NCBI RefSeq assembly: GCF_007741515.1 | Contig: NZ_CP036263.1 | Location: 1,240,001 to 1,304,000 of the forward strand | Source: Adhaeretor mobilis | Lineage (GTDB): Bacteria; Planctomycetota; Planctomycetia; Pirellulales; Lacipirellulaceae | Length of the DNA stretch: 64,000 nt | Direction of reading: 5' to 3' | Shown here: positions 19,167-28,914 of the stretch, piece after piece | How the letters are laid out: the number at the start of each line of letters is the position of its first letter | Numbering within the stretch: the first letter of the stretch is position 1 | Made by a program: the position numbers and the translations under genes | Notes under the pieces: generated by a model | Databases searched by the model: none | What the model was told of the DNA's origin: nothing | Seen by the model: the letters and a program-made list of their open reading frames with translations, nothing else

Positions 19167-19739
19167 CTAGACCAATTCTTTCTTGGCTCCGATCAAGGTT
19201 CGCAAGCGTTCGGCCAGCAGGGCGGCATCGAACGGTTTCTTGAACGTCTCGTTGATCGTCGAGCGATCGAAGTTGGCCGTGGTGCCGTCGTCTGGCAGTA
19301 GGGCGATCAGGATCGTCTCGGCAAAGTCGCTGGAGCGACGCAGATTCTGACAAATCTGCAGGGCTTCAAGCTGACCGATCGAGAAGTCAACGATTATGCA
19401 GTCGGGGTGGAAACTCTCGGCTTGAATGCCGGCTTCAAAGCCACTGGCTGCGGTAGCATTGCGGAAAGAACGTTCGGCAGGCAATTCGCGTTTCAGGTTC
19501 TCGATCAAAACTTGATCTTGAGCCACGATCAGCACCTTCGCCATCGCTTCGTCTTCCAGATCACCCAAAGGCATGCCATGCTCTTTGAGGAACTTGATCA
19601 GGTATTCGCGGGGGATGCGGCGATCTTGGGAACCGGGGATACGATAGCCTTTGAGCCGACCGGAGTCGAACCACTTGCTAACCGTGCGCGGGGCCACTTT
19701 GCAGATCTTGGCGACCTGTCCAGTAGTAAAGACCTTCAT
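19167..19739 (-). CDS. Orphan regulator: N-terminal HTH plus C-terminal receiver domain
   Basis: 190 residues. Residues 1-50 are a MerR/excisionase-type winged helix (FTTGQVAKICKVAPRTVSKW, then GYRIPGSQDRRIPREYLIKF). Residues about 67-185 form a CheY-like receiver: KVLIVAQDQ, the phospho-acceptor Asp in DCIIVDFSIGQ, ILIALLP and the Lys of ETFKKPFDA. The order is reversed from typical response regulators, where the receiver comes first. ATG 19739 has GGAG eight bases upstream. No histidine kinase is adjacent, so its signal is unknown. Confidence 0.82.
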   Translation of the reverse strand: MKVFTTGQVAKICKVAPRTVSKWFDSGRLKGYRIPGSQDRRIPREYLIKFLKEHGMPLGDLEDEAMAKVLIVAQDQVLIENLKRELPAERSFRNATAASGFEAGIQAESFHPDCIIVDFSIGQLEALQICQNLRRSSDFAETILIALLPDDGTTANFDRSTINETFKKPFDAALLAERLRTLIGAKKELV

Positions 19740-20036
19740 CACGGGTACTCCAAACTTGTCTTATGTTGTTCGCTGGTCTGTCTAACTCAATAATAGAGCC
19801 AGACGTTAAGCCCTCAATGAATTACTTTCGCACCGCGGCCACAGTCTTACTCCCTCAGACTGAATGTGGATTGCCGTGTGTGTAAGTCACCTGGGTCGGG
19901 GCACTAATCAAATGTTGCAAATCGGACTCTTTAGATACTCTGGTACTCTTTTGGGTTCAGATCCTTCTGAATCCACTTCGGGTTACTCATCACCATCGGC
20001 AATGCAAGCACTCGGAGATTGGTGAAAACTGGTTAA

Positions 20037-20066
20037 ATTGGAGTGTTTGGGTCTAAACGCTCCAAT
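20037..20066 (+). terminator. Strong hairpin upstream of the structured-RNA region
   Basis: ATTGGAGTGTTT and AAACGCTCCAAT form a 12-bp stem with one G-U pair that forms only in a plus-strand transcript; loop GGGTCT. CCAACCCTTTT follows, a weak T tract. It may be a terminator or the first helix of the RNA candidate downstream. Confidence 0.45.
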
Positions 20067-20140
20067 CCAACCCTTTTGCGAACGACGCACTAATAGCATC
20101 GACACTTCACCGATCTCGTCGCGCACCACCGGGTGTGGAT

Positions 20141-20611
20141 GCAACGGGAAGTTGCGCAGTTAGAGAGCATGACTGTAGCTCGACGATTGCTAGGCAATCG
20201 ACAGGTGGCACGCTTTCACAGCAGCAAACCGTGTGAAACACGCACCAAGTTAGGCAGGCTCCCCCCTGCAGAAAGAAGGTCTCTCTTACGTGGCTCTTGC
20301 GAGCGGTGCGAGAGAAACAATCCTTCCAAGAGTAAGTGTCGAAACAATGGGCCCCCTAACTTTAGGAACATTCCCTTATTGCACGGGTAGAACCAGTGGT
20401 AAGGGTTATCCGGGGGGGATTTCGAAAAAAGTAGCTCGGCCATCCTGGCTGAGAGTGTGGGTTGCTCGAATTCTCACCCGCGTTGGCACTGCCAACGGTA
20501 TAGAATTGGATGCCTAACCTGGATCAGGCCAGAGGCACCGATCTACGGCGACACGCCCAAAAACTACCGAGCACCGCAGCAACTTCCGAATACAAAAACT
20601 TGCGGTCTCGG
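20141..20611 (+). ncRNA. Candidate structured RNA of unknown class
   Basis: At least nine helices follow one another with little spacer: GCAAC/GTTGC (20141-20155), CGATTGC/GCAATCG (20184-20200), TTTCACA/TGTGAAA inside GGTG/CACC (20204-20246), GCAGG/CCTGC (20254-20269), a nested GAAGG..CTCTC..GCTC hairpin (20275-20326), CTCGGCCA/TGGCTGAG (20435-20453), CGTTGGC/GCCAACG (20481-20497), nested TGCCT/CCTG (20511-20537) and CCGAG+ACCGCA/TGCGGT+CTCGG (20567-20611). A G-U pair at 20438 favours the plus strand. I see no RNase P, tmRNA, SRP or group I/II intron signature. It ends 17 bases before an SMI1-like gene, so it may be a leader. Confidence 0.5.
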
Positions 20612-20628
20612 GAGGATTTGTTAGGGTC

Positions 20629-21054
20629 ATGGGTTTGATGGGTCTGAAATCAACCCACGTATCGAAATCAGCCGTGTATCCTTCCATACCTACTCAATAC
20701 AAAGTGTTCGTGAATGAGAGAGGGCTTTTCGAAGGCTTTACGAGCGGTCGGCCAGGATACATACGTCTGTGGGCTCTCGAGAACATAATGGAGTTCAACG
20801 CTGATCTAAGCGTTGACGAACTTGCACCAGGTTACATAGCGTTCGCAGGTAATGGGGCAGGCGAAGTAGCAGCATTTGATGGCACTGGTGCTGTTTTTAT
20901 GCTGCCAATGATCGGAATGGAAGCACAATACGCAGACCCTATAGCAAGTTCGTTTTCTGAGCTTGCAGGCCGATTCAAGTATTCCAGGAGACCGAGTGTA
21001 GTGATGAGGGTCTGGAGACAGTTCAAGTTCCTGTTCCACCCGCTTCGGAAGTGA
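20629..21054 (+). CDS. SMI1/KNR4-like protein (possible immunity protein), short N-terminus
   Basis: 141 residues. The pattern IPTQYKVFVNERG, then YIRLWALENIMEFN, PGYIAFAGNGAGEVAAFD and VFMLPMIGM fits SMI1/KNR4-SUKH proteins, many of which are immunity proteins against contact-dependent or polymorphic toxins. The N-terminal helix usual before the LPxxYK-like step is short or missing, so the start may be wrong or the gene truncated. No toxin gene lies beside it; the 890 bases upstream hold the structured-RNA candidate. It is convergent with smc. Confidence 0.6.
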   Translation: MGLMGLKSTHVSKSAVYPSIPTQYKVFVNERGLFEGFTSGRPGYIRLWALENIMEFNADLSVDELAPGYIAFAGNGAGEVAAFDGTGAVFMLPMIGMEAQYADPIASSFSELAGRFKYSRRPSVVMRVWRQFKFLFHPLRK

Positions 21055-21099
21055 CTGCTGGATCGAACCTAAAGGATTTGAACAGCGCTATTGGAATTG

Positions 21100-24000
21100 C
21101 TAAGCAGCCCGCTTCAGCGCTGCCGGCTTGATATGCCCATCGTTGGTCACATCCTCAAATCGCACTGACACCCGTTTCGATATGCCCGATTCTTGCATTG
21201 TCACACCGTACAGCGTGTCGGAGCAGGTCATGGTGCGTTTGGAGTGCGTGATGACGATGAACTGGGTGCTGCCCATGAACTCTTTGAGCACTTCCACGAA
21301 GCGGTCGATGTTCGCTTCGTCCAGCGCCGCGTCGACTTCGTCGAGAATGCAGAACGGGCTGGGGCGGCTCTTGAAGATCGCTAGTAGTAGCGCCACACAG
21401 GTCAGCGTGCGCTCACCGCCCGAAAGCAGTGAAATGCTGCGCGGCTGTTTGCCGGGTGGGCGAGCCACGATTTCGATGCCGCATTCGAGCACATCTTCGC
21501 CCGATTCGCTTTCGACAAGAATATCTGCTTCGCCACCGCCGAACAGGTTGGCGAATAGTTCCTTGAAGTGGGTGCGCACCTCGTCGATGGTATCTAAGAA
21601 CAACTGACGGCTCTCGGTATTAATCTGCGAAACGATCTGCTCCAGCCGTACCCGAGCCGTTTGCAGGTCGTCGTGCTGCTCTGCGAGCGTGCGAAAGCGT
21701 TCTTCCAGGGCATCGAGCTCTTCGACCGCTTCTAAGTTTACCGGGCCACTGGCTTGCATTTTGGATTGCAGCGCGGCGATCTCTCGGTCGATCTCAGCTC
21801 GCTCGGTTTTGGCAATGTTGCCCGACTTGGTGTCCGATTCCCCGGCAGAGCCGTGGGCTAAGTGTTGCTTGGCAACCACGGCTAATTCCAAACGATGCTG
21901 CTCCCGCAAACGATCAGACAGGGTGCGCCGCTGGTTCTCGAGTTGTTGAATGGCCAGTTCTTGCTTTTGTGAGTTCTGCTGCACTTCCAGGAGCTGCTTG
22001 CGGACTTGCTCAGCGGTATCGGCAGCTTCGCGTCGGCCTGATTGTAACTGATATTGTTTCCCGTGCAGTCCTTGGAGCAGCGCTTCCAGGCCTTCAAGCC
22101 TCACATAGTGCTCGGCGATATCGGAAGTTTGTTCCAATACCTTCAGATTCAGCTCTAGGGTTTGTTCTCTAGATTTCGCCAGTCGCTCGTTCGTTTCCGC
22201 GCGAATTTGAGCTCGTTCCAGACCATCCCGCTTGAGCTGTTCCAATTGCCGTACCAAACCATCGCGACGCTGCTCTGCCCCGGCTAGCTTTACCTGTTGC
22301 TCAGTCGATTGACTTCTCTCGGCAGAGAGTGACTCCTTGAACTCCGTGCGTTTGGTGCGGAGCTCCTCAACAGTTACCTGCAATTGTTCCGCTGCCCTGC
22401 CCTGCTCTTCAATGCGTTGTTGGCATGCTTGCAGTTGCGTTTGAAGGTCCTGCAGCTGATTGGTCGAATCTTGCCTTTCACTTCGCATTGCTTTCAGCTT
22501 CGTTTCCAGCCGTCCGTGGCGCTCAGCCAGTGCTGCAAAGGTCAGCTCTGCTTTGTGAAGATTGCTGCGAGTCTGTTCGTGAACGTCCGCATGTTTCTGC
22601 AAAGCTAGGTCATCGGCAGTGATTTTCTCTTCCATTGCTGCACAGCGTAGCTGAACCTGGGCGAGCTCCTCCTGCATTGTGCGAACTTGCTCTTCGAGCG
22701 CCCGAAGCTCGTTGCGTCGTGAGAGCATGCCGCCAGATTGCTTTCGTGGGCCGACTGCTACGATGCCCTCAGCGCCAACAATCTCCCCTCCGACCGTGAT
22801 GAAACTCAACCCGCGACCAATTCCTAGTGAAAGACTGAGGGCCGTTTCCAGCGAATCCACGAACCAATGCCGACCCAGCAACCTTCGCACTAGGCCTTGC
22901 AGATCGTCGTCGGTCTCCACAAATTGGTCTGCGCGACCCATGACACCGGGTTCGGCTGAGAGATCGATTCGATCAACCGCGTTGGTCGGCAGAGGGGTAT
23001 CAAGCCGCAAGAAAACGGTCCGTGCGGGTAGCTTGTGCGCCGGATCGATGAGCGTTTCCGCCAGTCGCTGGGCGTCAGTCACCACCAGTTGATGTGCTCG
23101 TTCCCCGAGGGCCAGCTCGATCATCTGCGCGGAGTCCGCATCCACTCGTAGCAGGTCAGCGACGACGCCGCGAACCGAACCGTAAGGCCCGTTGGGGTCG
23201 TCACTTGCTCGGCGGAGCACTTCCTTCGCACCAGCGCTAAGGCCATCAAGTCTTTTCTCAAGTTCTGCCAGCACCACCGAACGCTCGCGTGCGCCGGTAA
23301 GTTTTCCTTGCAACTCGGCCTGCTGCTTGTGCAATTGGGCGAGCGAGCGTCGATCTTCTCGGAGTTGTGTTTGTGACTGCTTGAATACACTGGCAGCGGT
23401 GTCATGTTCAGTTTGAGCCGCTTTCTGCACTTTCTGTGAGGCGGCGAACTCGGTGCTCAGCCTTTGCAGTGTGGCCGCCAGCTCAGCGAGTTTCTGGCTT
23501 CCGCTCTGCGATTGTGTTTGGATCGTCTCGCACTTGGCTGCCAACAACTCTACATGGTTCTGATCTTGGGCGAGCGAACGCTCAGTCTCACTTAACTGCT
23601 GTTCAGCAGCTTGCTGTCCGCTCTTGAGTTGCTCAAGTTGTGCTTCCTTTTCTGCAAAACGGGCTTGGCTTTGCTCAGTCGAGGCCTGCAGTTCCCGGTA
23701 GCTCGCATCGGCCTTGGCCAATTCCGTCTGTGCGTCGAGTAGGTTTCGTTGCGAATTATCGGCTCGTGTTGTGAGTGTCAGCAACTGCCGGGCTACGCGC
23801 TCGGCTTCTAGGGCTAGTTCTGTGATCCGTGCTTGCTGGCCGCGACGATTGGTCTGGCAATGGTTGATGCGCTCCCGAGTCGAAGCCTGTTCGACCGTTG
23901 CCTCGCGCACACGCGATTGCAGTTCGTCGACGCGTTGCTCGTGAATGCGCGATTGTGAGGTACATGTCTCAAGCTCTTGTTCCAGACTCGCGATCTTCTC

Positions 24001-24753
24001 CCGGAATGCAGCACTTGCTTGCTGCAGTTGGCTTAGCCGCTCGGTTGCCTCATGCCAATCGGCAACGGCTACCTGAATTTGCAGTTCTCGCAACCGCGTG
24101 TGGACATCCTTGTACTGACGCGCACGTCCCGCTTGAGAACGCACTTTGGTGAGTTGCGATTGGAGTTCTTCGACAATGTCGGTGAGGCGTAGCAAGTTTT
24201 GCTGCACACGCTCTAATCGACGAGCCGCGTCTTGTCGTTTGAGCTTGAACCGACTGATGCCGGCCGCTTCTTCAAAGATTTGTCGTCGATCAGCAGGCGA
24301 CGATTGCAGCAGGGCGTCAACTTTGCCCTGCTCGATAATGCTGTAGGCACCACCTGCCATGCCCGTGCCAGAGAGCACATCGCGCAGATCGCGTAGGCGG
24401 CACTGCTTGCGATTGAGAAGATACTCGCTCTCGCCACTACGATACACGCGGCGCGTGATTTCGACTTGCTCGGCGTCGTGCCCTAGAATGCTGCCACGGT
24501 TGTCGAACACCAGCGACACCTCAGCCGCGCCCGAAGCACGCCGCTTGGGGGTACCGCTGAAGATGACGTCGGCCATCTCCTTGCCACGCAAGGCCTTAAC
24601 GCTTTGAGCGCCTAATACCCACTTAACGGCATCAACGACATTCGACTTGCCAGAGCCATTGGGCCCCACAACCACAGTGATTCCCTTAGGGAAATCAAAG
24701 CGAGTCCGCTCAGCGAAACTCTTGAATCCGTTGAGTTCCAGAGCCTGCAGCAT
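21100..24753 (-). CDS. smc: Chromosome segregation protein SMC
   Basis: 1217 residues, full length. Head: Walker [20 protein letters not shown] (from residue 30) and the C-terminal signature [16 protein letters not shown] with Walker [17 protein letters not shown]. Two long coiled-coil arms flank a hinge around residues 500-680 containing the conserved Gly residues ([35 protein letters not shown]). It dimerises and, with ScpA/ScpB (not in the window), organises and segregates the chromosome. It is transcribed alone from the minus strand and converges on the SMI1-like gene. Confidence 0.97.
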   Translation of the reverse strand: MLQALELNGFKSFAERTRFDFPKGITVVVGPNGSGKSNVVDAVKWVLGAQSVKALRGKEMADVIFSGTPKRRASGAAEVSLVFDNRGSILGHDAEQVEITRRVYRSGESEYLLNRKQCRLRDLRDVLSGTGMAGGAYSIIEQGKVDALLQSSPADRRQIFEEAAGISRFKLKRQDAARRLERVQQNLLRLTDIVEELQSQLTKVRSQAGRARQYKDVHTRLRELQIQVAVADWHEATERLSQLQQASAAFREKIASLEQELETCTSQSRIHEQRVDELQSRVREATVEQASTRERINHCQTNRRGQQARITELALEAERVARQLLTLTTRADNSQRNLLDAQTELAKADASYRELQASTEQSQARFAEKEAQLEQLKSGQQAAEQQLSETERSLAQDQNHVELLAAKCETIQTQSQSGSQKLAELAATLQRLSTEFAASQKVQKAAQTEHDTAASVFKQSQTQLREDRRSLAQLHKQQAELQGKLTGARERSVVLAELEKRLDGLSAGAKEVLRRASDDPNGPYGSVRGVVADLLRVDADSAQMIELALGERAHQLVVTDAQRLAETLIDPAHKLPARTVFLRLDTPLPTNAVDRIDLSAEPGVMGRADQFVETDDDLQGLVRRLLGRHWFVDSLETALSLSLGIGRGLSFITVGGEIVGAEGIVAVGPRKQSGGMLSRRNELRALEEQVRTMQEELAQVQLRCAAMEEKITADDLALQKHADVHEQTRSNLHKAELTFAALAERHGRLETKLKAMRSERQDSTNQLQDLQTQLQACQQRIEEQGRAAEQLQVTVEELRTKRTEFKESLSAERSQSTEQQVKLAGAEQRRDGLVRQLEQLKRDGLERAQIRAETNERLAKSREQTLELNLKVLEQTSDIAEHYVRLEGLEALLQGLHGKQYQLQSGRREAADTAEQVRKQLLEVQQNSQKQELAIQQLENQRRTLSDRLREQHRLELAVVAKQHLAHGSAGESDTKSGNIAKTERAEIDREIAALQSKMQASGPVNLEAVEELDALEERFRTLAEQHDDLQTARVRLEQIVSQINTESRQLFLDTIDEVRTHFKELFANLFGGGEADILVESESGEDVLECGIEIVARPPGKQPRSISLLSGGERTLTCVALLLAIFKSRPSPFCILDEVDAALDEANIDRFVEVLKEFMGSTQFIVITHSKRTMTCSDTLYGVTMQESGISKRVSVRFEDVTNDGHIKPAALKRAA

Positions 24754-24799
24754 GAGTATTCAAGAAGGGCGAGGCTATCGGAGTTGGGATTTCTTATTT

Positions 24800-24876
24800 A
24801 CCACGGAGACACGGAGAGCACGGAGGAAGGATTGCTAAAGAGCTAGACTCTCCGTGTCCTCTGTGACTCCGTGGTT
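24800..24876. repeat. AACCRC..AAGA-family inverted repeat between smc and the FlgI-like gene
   Basis: The arm ACCACGGAGACACGGAGAGC (from 24800) is matched by CTCTCCGTGTCCTCTGTGACT (24848-24876 with GTGGTT end), giving a 77-bp imperfect palindrome. It is the G-rich variant of the family seen also near 8623, 9684, 50805, 52235 and 60664. Confidence 0.75.
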
Positions 24877-24881
24877 CAATA

Positions 24882-26576
24882 TTACACGTTCTCTTGCTTC
24901 TTAAGCTTGCCGGTTTCGACAGTCGTTTCGGTATTCTCGGTTTCCCGTGCATGCCGACGCCCACCTTCGGGTAGTGCGTTCACTTTGAAGCGACTAGGGA
25001 GCACTCCGGTTTCTTTGGCTTGTTGCAACATTTGCACCACGTCTGGGTAGTCGCCGCCCAGGTCGACGATGGCACGGATGACCGCGTCGAGGTCCGTCGA
25101 GACGGTACGCTGCTGTGTTGGTTCATTCACACCAAAACGGCTGATCTTTATTTCATCGCCGTCGCCGTTGATCATGATTCGCGGCCCAGCATCCAATACC
25201 AATGGCGTTTGCAGGCGATGATGCTTGCCAAACAGTACGACTTCTGGCCGATGGCTACGTGTCACATGAACCATGGCTGGCCCTTTCACATCCAAGATGT
25301 GATACCCAAATTTGTCAGTGATTGCTTGACTGCGAATCAACGGATCCCCAGGAGCCATGTGCCAGATAGATCGGAACGCACCGTAGCGAGTCTCCGCACT
25401 TTTCGTGCTGAGTAGTTCGGTAAGTTCTTCGTAGGCTACGCCGTCGTCCATGGCGCTCAGAGCCAGAAACGCCTCAGCCCGAAATGCCGGTTCGTCGCGT
25501 GCCACGTTCGCTAGGGTTTCAACCGCTTCGGTCACGTCGAGATAAGCCAACGCTTCAGCCGCACGAAAACGTACTTCCGCGTCCTCTGACTTGACACCCT
25601 CTTGGAGGACAGTGATGGCCTGTTCGTCACCCATCGCTTCCAGACGCAAGGCGGCAGTCGAGGTAGTAACCGGGTCCAACAATTGATCTCGCAGCTGTCC
25701 CAGACGGGTTTGACGTTGGCTGGGAGATTCACGCAGCGGGATACTACGTACGACTCGCATAAAGCGAGACACGTTGTCTTTGTAACGAGGATGCAAGCGA
25801 AGCTCTACATATTCATCCGTCTTGGGCGTAGCAACACCTTCGCGTTGACCCTCGTCGTAGGAATGGAATCGATTGTTGATCGACTTGCCAATCGCCTGAC
25901 TAAGCCGAATCGACTGGTGCTGGTGATCGATAATCAATCCCAGTCCGCGCGACTTCTTGGCAACGCCGCCGCCAAGAATGCGGCCGCGCGTGGTGTGCCC
26001 TTCTTCGCCGTCCTCTCCGGATGAGGGATCGACCATGATCGCTCCTTCAGCAAGGCCCATCGGATGGCCTTTGCGTACCTGTCCGCCTAGCACGGCAGTT
26101 TCCGTGAGTCGTGTATCCATGAGCCAGCCGCCGCGTAGACTGCTGGTTTCGCTGCGTGCCATCGTGGCGACTTCGATATCAAACTTGTCACCCTCTTGTA
26201 TGCCGGGGTGCAGCAGCCCACGAATCATCACCATAGCGGTCTGCGGCGAAGCTAGCACGGCATTGGGGTCTTCAATATCCATGCGATTCATCTCAGCGAG
26301 TAACCCAGCACGCTGCCCGGAAAGTGGCGGATCGCCACCGGTGCTGTTCAACCCGGTGACCAGCCCGATAGCCTCGACCTTCATGTAGCCCATGCCATGC
26401 GGGTGCGCAACGCCGCCCACGAGTTGGTTGTCTTGCGCAGCTGCCTCGGTGAGCTCCGCATCGGGACTCTGCTGCCGCAGAATTGGCCCCATGCAACCAG
26501 TGAGCGCTAGCAGCGCGCACCCAAGCCCAGCAATAGCCAGGCGAATGCCAGAGTGTTGGTGATAAGAATGCCCCAT
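24882..26576 (-). CDS. FlgI-like (P-ring) domain lipoprotein with HEAT repeats
   Basis: 564 residues. A lipoprotein signal ends at LLALTGC (Cys about 28). Residues about 65-270 match the FlgI fold: KVEAIGLVTGLNSTGGDPPL, a region corresponding to the P-ring core, then GRILGGGVAKKSRGLGLII. Residues about 300-420 hold HEAT-like repeats (ALRLEAMGDEQAITVLQEG, EDAEVRFRAAEALAYLDV, AFRAEAFLALSAMDDG). The last ~140 residues are a second domain. True FlgI lacks the HEAT part and sits in flagellar operons; none is here. CGGAG lies ten bases before the ATG. Likely an envelope structural protein, not a P-ring. Confidence 0.78.
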   Translation of the reverse strand: MGHSYHQHSGIRLAIAGLGCALLALTGCMGPILRQQSPDAELTEAAAQDNQLVGGVAHPHGMGYMKVEAIGLVTGLNSTGGDPPLSGQRAGLLAEMNRMDIEDPNAVLASPQTAMVMIRGLLHPGIQEGDKFDIEVATMARSETSSLRGGWLMDTRLTETAVLGGQVRKGHPMGLAEGAIMVDPSSGEDGEEGHTTRGRILGGGVAKKSRGLGLIIDHQHQSIRLSQAIGKSINNRFHSYDEGQREGVATPKTDEYVELRLHPRYKDNVSRFMRVVRSIPLRESPSQRQTRLGQLRDQLLDPVTTSTAALRLEAMGDEQAITVLQEGVKSEDAEVRFRAAEALAYLDVTEAVETLANVARDEPAFRAEAFLALSAMDDGVAYEELTELLSTKSAETRYGAFRSIWHMAPGDPLIRSQAITDKFGYHILDVKGPAMVHVTRSHRPEVVLFGKHHRLQTPLVLDAGPRIMINGDGDEIKISRFGVNEPTQQRTVSTDLDAVIRAIVDLGGDYPDVVQMLQQAKETGVLPSRFKVNALPEGGRRHARETENTETTVETGKLKKQENV

Positions 26577-26711
26577 GCTTCGGTGCTCCGCGAACGACCA
26601 TCTTGTGAGAATCGCCGGGAACTGTAGAAAGACCGCGCCGGGCGGTCAATAGGAGGGCAGGGCAGTGCTAGCACGAGGCCGCTCGCGGCTTAGCTGCCAT
26701 CATCATAACGC

Positions 26712-27167
26712 TCAATTAACTTCAGGTTCACTGATCGATTTTAAATCAGCTCCCATAAGACCAACTTTGACTCCGTACTTCTTCAAAATCTTAGTTGACC
26801 GATGATTCATCCAGAGCAGCACAATGAGTCCCACGACGGGTACAAACATCAAACCTGCGTACAAGAATCCAATGCCTTGCTCCGCCTTGAGCATTCCCGC
26901 GAGTTTGTACACAGCGAAGAGCGCGAAAACCAAAAATGCCAGTACGTATATTGTAGTGATGTGATCTCCCACCTCAGCAGGCTGGCCCTTCTCTGCCATC
27001 AGCCCGGCTGATTTAAAACCCAGAAGCACCGGCATGTAAAGAAAATAGAGCAACACAGCGAGAATTACTCTTCGATGAGCTATAGCCAGCTTCCGAAGTT
27101 GATCGGCAGTCACAGGGGGCCGCGATGGTCTTGTCTCGTCGCTGGTTCTGTTTGCTGAATCAGGCAT
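26712..27167 (-). CDS. Small integral membrane protein, unknown
   Basis: 151 residues with a hydrophilic N-terminus and three membrane helices: about 35-52 (VILAVLLYFLYMPVLLGF), 70-88 (TTIYVLAFLVFALFAVYKLA) and 98-118 (GFLYAGLMFVPVVGLIVLLW). The C-terminus is hydrophilic (STKILKKYGVKVGLMGADL). I do not recognise the family. It stands alone on the minus strand with over 100 bases on either side. Confidence 0.7.
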   Translation of the reverse strand: MPDSANRTSDETRPSRPPVTADQLRKLAIAHRRVILAVLLYFLYMPVLLGFKSAGLMAEKGQPAEVGDHITTIYVLAFLVFALFAVYKLAGMLKAEQGIGFLYAGLMFVPVVGLIVLLWMNHRSTKILKKYGVKVGLMGADLKSISEPEVN

Positions 27168-27207
27168 TTATCAGATCTCGCAATGAGTAGAATAAAAAAT
27201 AGGTAAT

Positions 27208-27341
27208 ACTTCAGCCGTCTGAAGTAGCCTAAGAGCGATCATGAAAAAGTAGCCGACTGGCGCTTGCCACGGTTCATTCAAGCAACCGTGGCTAGCGCCA
27301 AAACGGCTAATAGGATGTGCTCACTTCGGACGGCTGAAGTG
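27208..27341. repeat. Nested palindromic element (ACTTCAGCCGTC / GGCGCTTGCCACGG)
   Basis: Outer arms ACTTCAGCCGTC (27208-27219) and GACGGCTGAAGT (27330-27341) are exact complements. Inner arms GGCGCTTGCCACGGTT (27259-27274) and AACCGTGGCTAGCGCC (27284-27299) pair at all but one or two positions. A partial, worn relative (AGTAGCCGCGAGCTGCGCC) lies near 33225. The rest of 27168-27587 holds only the terminator below. Confidence 0.75.
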
Positions 27342-27520
27342 TTACAAAAATAGTTGGTTGAAGAAAAACATAATATCACACACAATAGTCATCTCCCACA
27401 TGCGACGCACAGGATACGCAAATCACAACGGCGGATCGTACCCGCTCCCACCCCAAGGATTGCAACGCAGTATCCGCCGCACACCGCGCCAGCTGTCTCA
27501 CAAACTGACCCCACAAACAA

Positions 27521-27558
27521 AACAAGCCTGGGCGACACGCTTGCCGCCCAGGCTTGTT
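27521..27558 (-). terminator. Terminator of the PEP-CTERM gene
   Basis: On the minus strand AACAAGCCTGGGCG pairs perfectly with CGCCCAGGCTTGTT (14 bp, ten-base loop) and is followed by TTTTGTTTG. It lies 30 bases after the PEP-CTERM stop codon. Confidence 0.88.
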
Positions 27559-27587
27559 GATGGGAATTGTAATTAGTTTCAGAAGGT

Positions 27588-28406
27588 TTAGCGTACTCTT
27601 CGCCTACCTGTGCCAACAAGACCAACGAGACAAGCAAGAACTAGGCTGGAGGGCTCAGGGACGATCTCGTCCGGGACCAAGTCGCCAACGGGGATGATCT
27701 TGAAATCTTTCTTGGCAATTGCCGCTTGGTTGCCTGGGGTCGAAGCTGTGCTGAGTTGATTGTTGATCGCCACTTCTACCTTGGTTGCGAGGGAACCCGA
27801 TGGCAGAGCCGAGGCGAGGTCAACAAAGGTGACAAGTGACCACGGCAACAAGCCCGTTGAAGGGGCACCACCGGTTGTTGGGTAATCGGTAACAAAGATG
27901 TCCGAAGCAAAGACAGGGATGGGGCTTAACAGAGCAGCGCCATCCACTTCGGTAATGCTAACTGTTGCTCCAGCGGAAGCCGAAACAAAGGTGCTAGGCG
28001 TGGGAGTTACTCCAGAGAAGCTAAAATCGCCCCCTTCGACAATTGAGAAGGCGGTCAGGCCAGCTCCAGGCAGGGCATCGATAGTGAAATTGAGTTGGCC
28101 ATCAACCAAGTTGGAAGCTCCACCTGAGGAGGAGACTCCGAAGGCCGTTGGATCGAAATCCAGCAGGTTACCGGTAACTGTGGGGGCTCCGTAGAGCACT
28201 GGAGGTACCGGGTTGGAAAAAGAACTTTCCGTGACATCAAGATACATGACGCCCCCAGGTGGGACGTCGCTGAAGTCGCCGTGCAAAATTGCGGCTTCAG
28301 CGCTCGTAGCAGATCCAACGAGAGCAGCTAGCAGTAAAGCTGAGGCTAGAGACTTCGCGAAAGCGCGTACCAGTGCCTGAGGCAACTGGGAATATGAACA
28401 ATGCAT
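27588..28406 (-). CDS. PEP-CTERM sorting domain protein
   Basis: 272 residues, secreted and processed by an exosortase. The signal peptide spans residues 1-37 (ASALLLAALVGSATSAEA). The mature part is Gly/Ser/Thr-rich beta structure. The C-terminus has the full sorting signal: VPEPSSLVLACLVGLVG then RRRVR. The ATG at 28406 has GGAGGG seven bases upstream. No exosortase is in the window. Function beyond surface location is unknown. Confidence 0.88.
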   Translation of the reverse strand: MHCSYSQLPQALVRAFAKSLASALLLAALVGSATSAEAAILHGDFSDVPPGGVMYLDVTESSFSNPVPPVLYGAPTVTGNLLDFDPTAFGVSSSGGASNLVDGQLNFTIDALPGAGLTAFSIVEGGDFSFSGVTPTPSTFVSASAGATVSITEVDGAALLSPIPVFASDIFVTDYPTTGGAPSTGLLPWSLVTFVDLASALPSGSLATKVEVAINNQLSTASTPGNQAAIAKKDFKIIPVGDLVPDEIVPEPSSLVLACLVGLVGTGRRRVR

Positions 28407-28668
28407 TAGAACCCTCCAAAAATGATGATTTCGGCCAATTAAGTCAACCATGACTCGGTTGGCTACCGCCCCAGCCTCTTATCCTAGCAAGAAATTCATG
28501 ATTTAGTGCGGGTTCTTGCCGAATTTTCTTGTATTTCTCGCAGCTCTTCAAGGCTAGTGGGTGTATGTCTGTAAGTGCAGTGTACAACTAGGGTTGCGAT
28601 ATTTTCTGGGAGTCAAAAGTAGTCGATTGTCTCAGGAAACGCAGGCTCCGCTATTGGCAGTGCTTTGG

Positions 28669-28914
28669 TCATTGAGGGGGATCATAGCCACTTCCACCCC
28701 AGGGATGGCACCGTGAAATACGCCGTAGCCCTCGCCAGCAGCCCAGCAACACGCCGTGCTTGCGGATCGAGCGAATCGTATATTCACTACAAGTTGGCTG
28801 GAATCGGCAACTGGGCCCCAGCCAAGGGCTGATGGTATACTGATAGCCGCGAATCAATCCAACAGCAATACCGCGAGAAATCCTCAAGAGCGGGTTGCCA
28901 GGCCGGGCGCTCAT
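28669..28914 (-). CDS. yidD: Membrane protein insertion efficiency factor YidD
   Basis: 81 residues. The family core is complete: RGIAVGLIRGYQYTISPWLG, PSCRFQPTCSEYTIRSIRKHG and HPWGGSGYDPP. It acts at the inner membrane and assists YidC-mediated insertion. Its ATG overlaps the rnpA stop by four bases (ATGA), so the two are translated as a coupled pair. rpmH and yidC, common neighbours, are not adjacent. Confidence 0.95.
   Translation of the reverse strand: MSARPGNPLLRISRGIAVGLIRGYQYTISPWLGPSCRFQPTCSEYTIRSIRKHGVLLGCWRGLRRISRCHPWGGSGYDPPQ

Noticed and set aside
20455..20483. T-arm-like GTGGGTTGCTCGAATTCTCACCC considered as a tRNA or tmRNA end
   Set aside because: No acceptor stem, anticodon arm or CCA context could be built around it; treated as part of the structured-RNA candidate.
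20216..20517. Short open frames in both directions within the hairpin region
   Set aside because: Not family-like, overlap the hairpins, no ribosome-binding sites; more likely chance frames.
24882..26576. Assignment as flgI, flagellar P-ring protein
   Set aside because: Lipoprotein signal, HEAT repeats and absence of flagellar neighbours argue against a true P-ring role.
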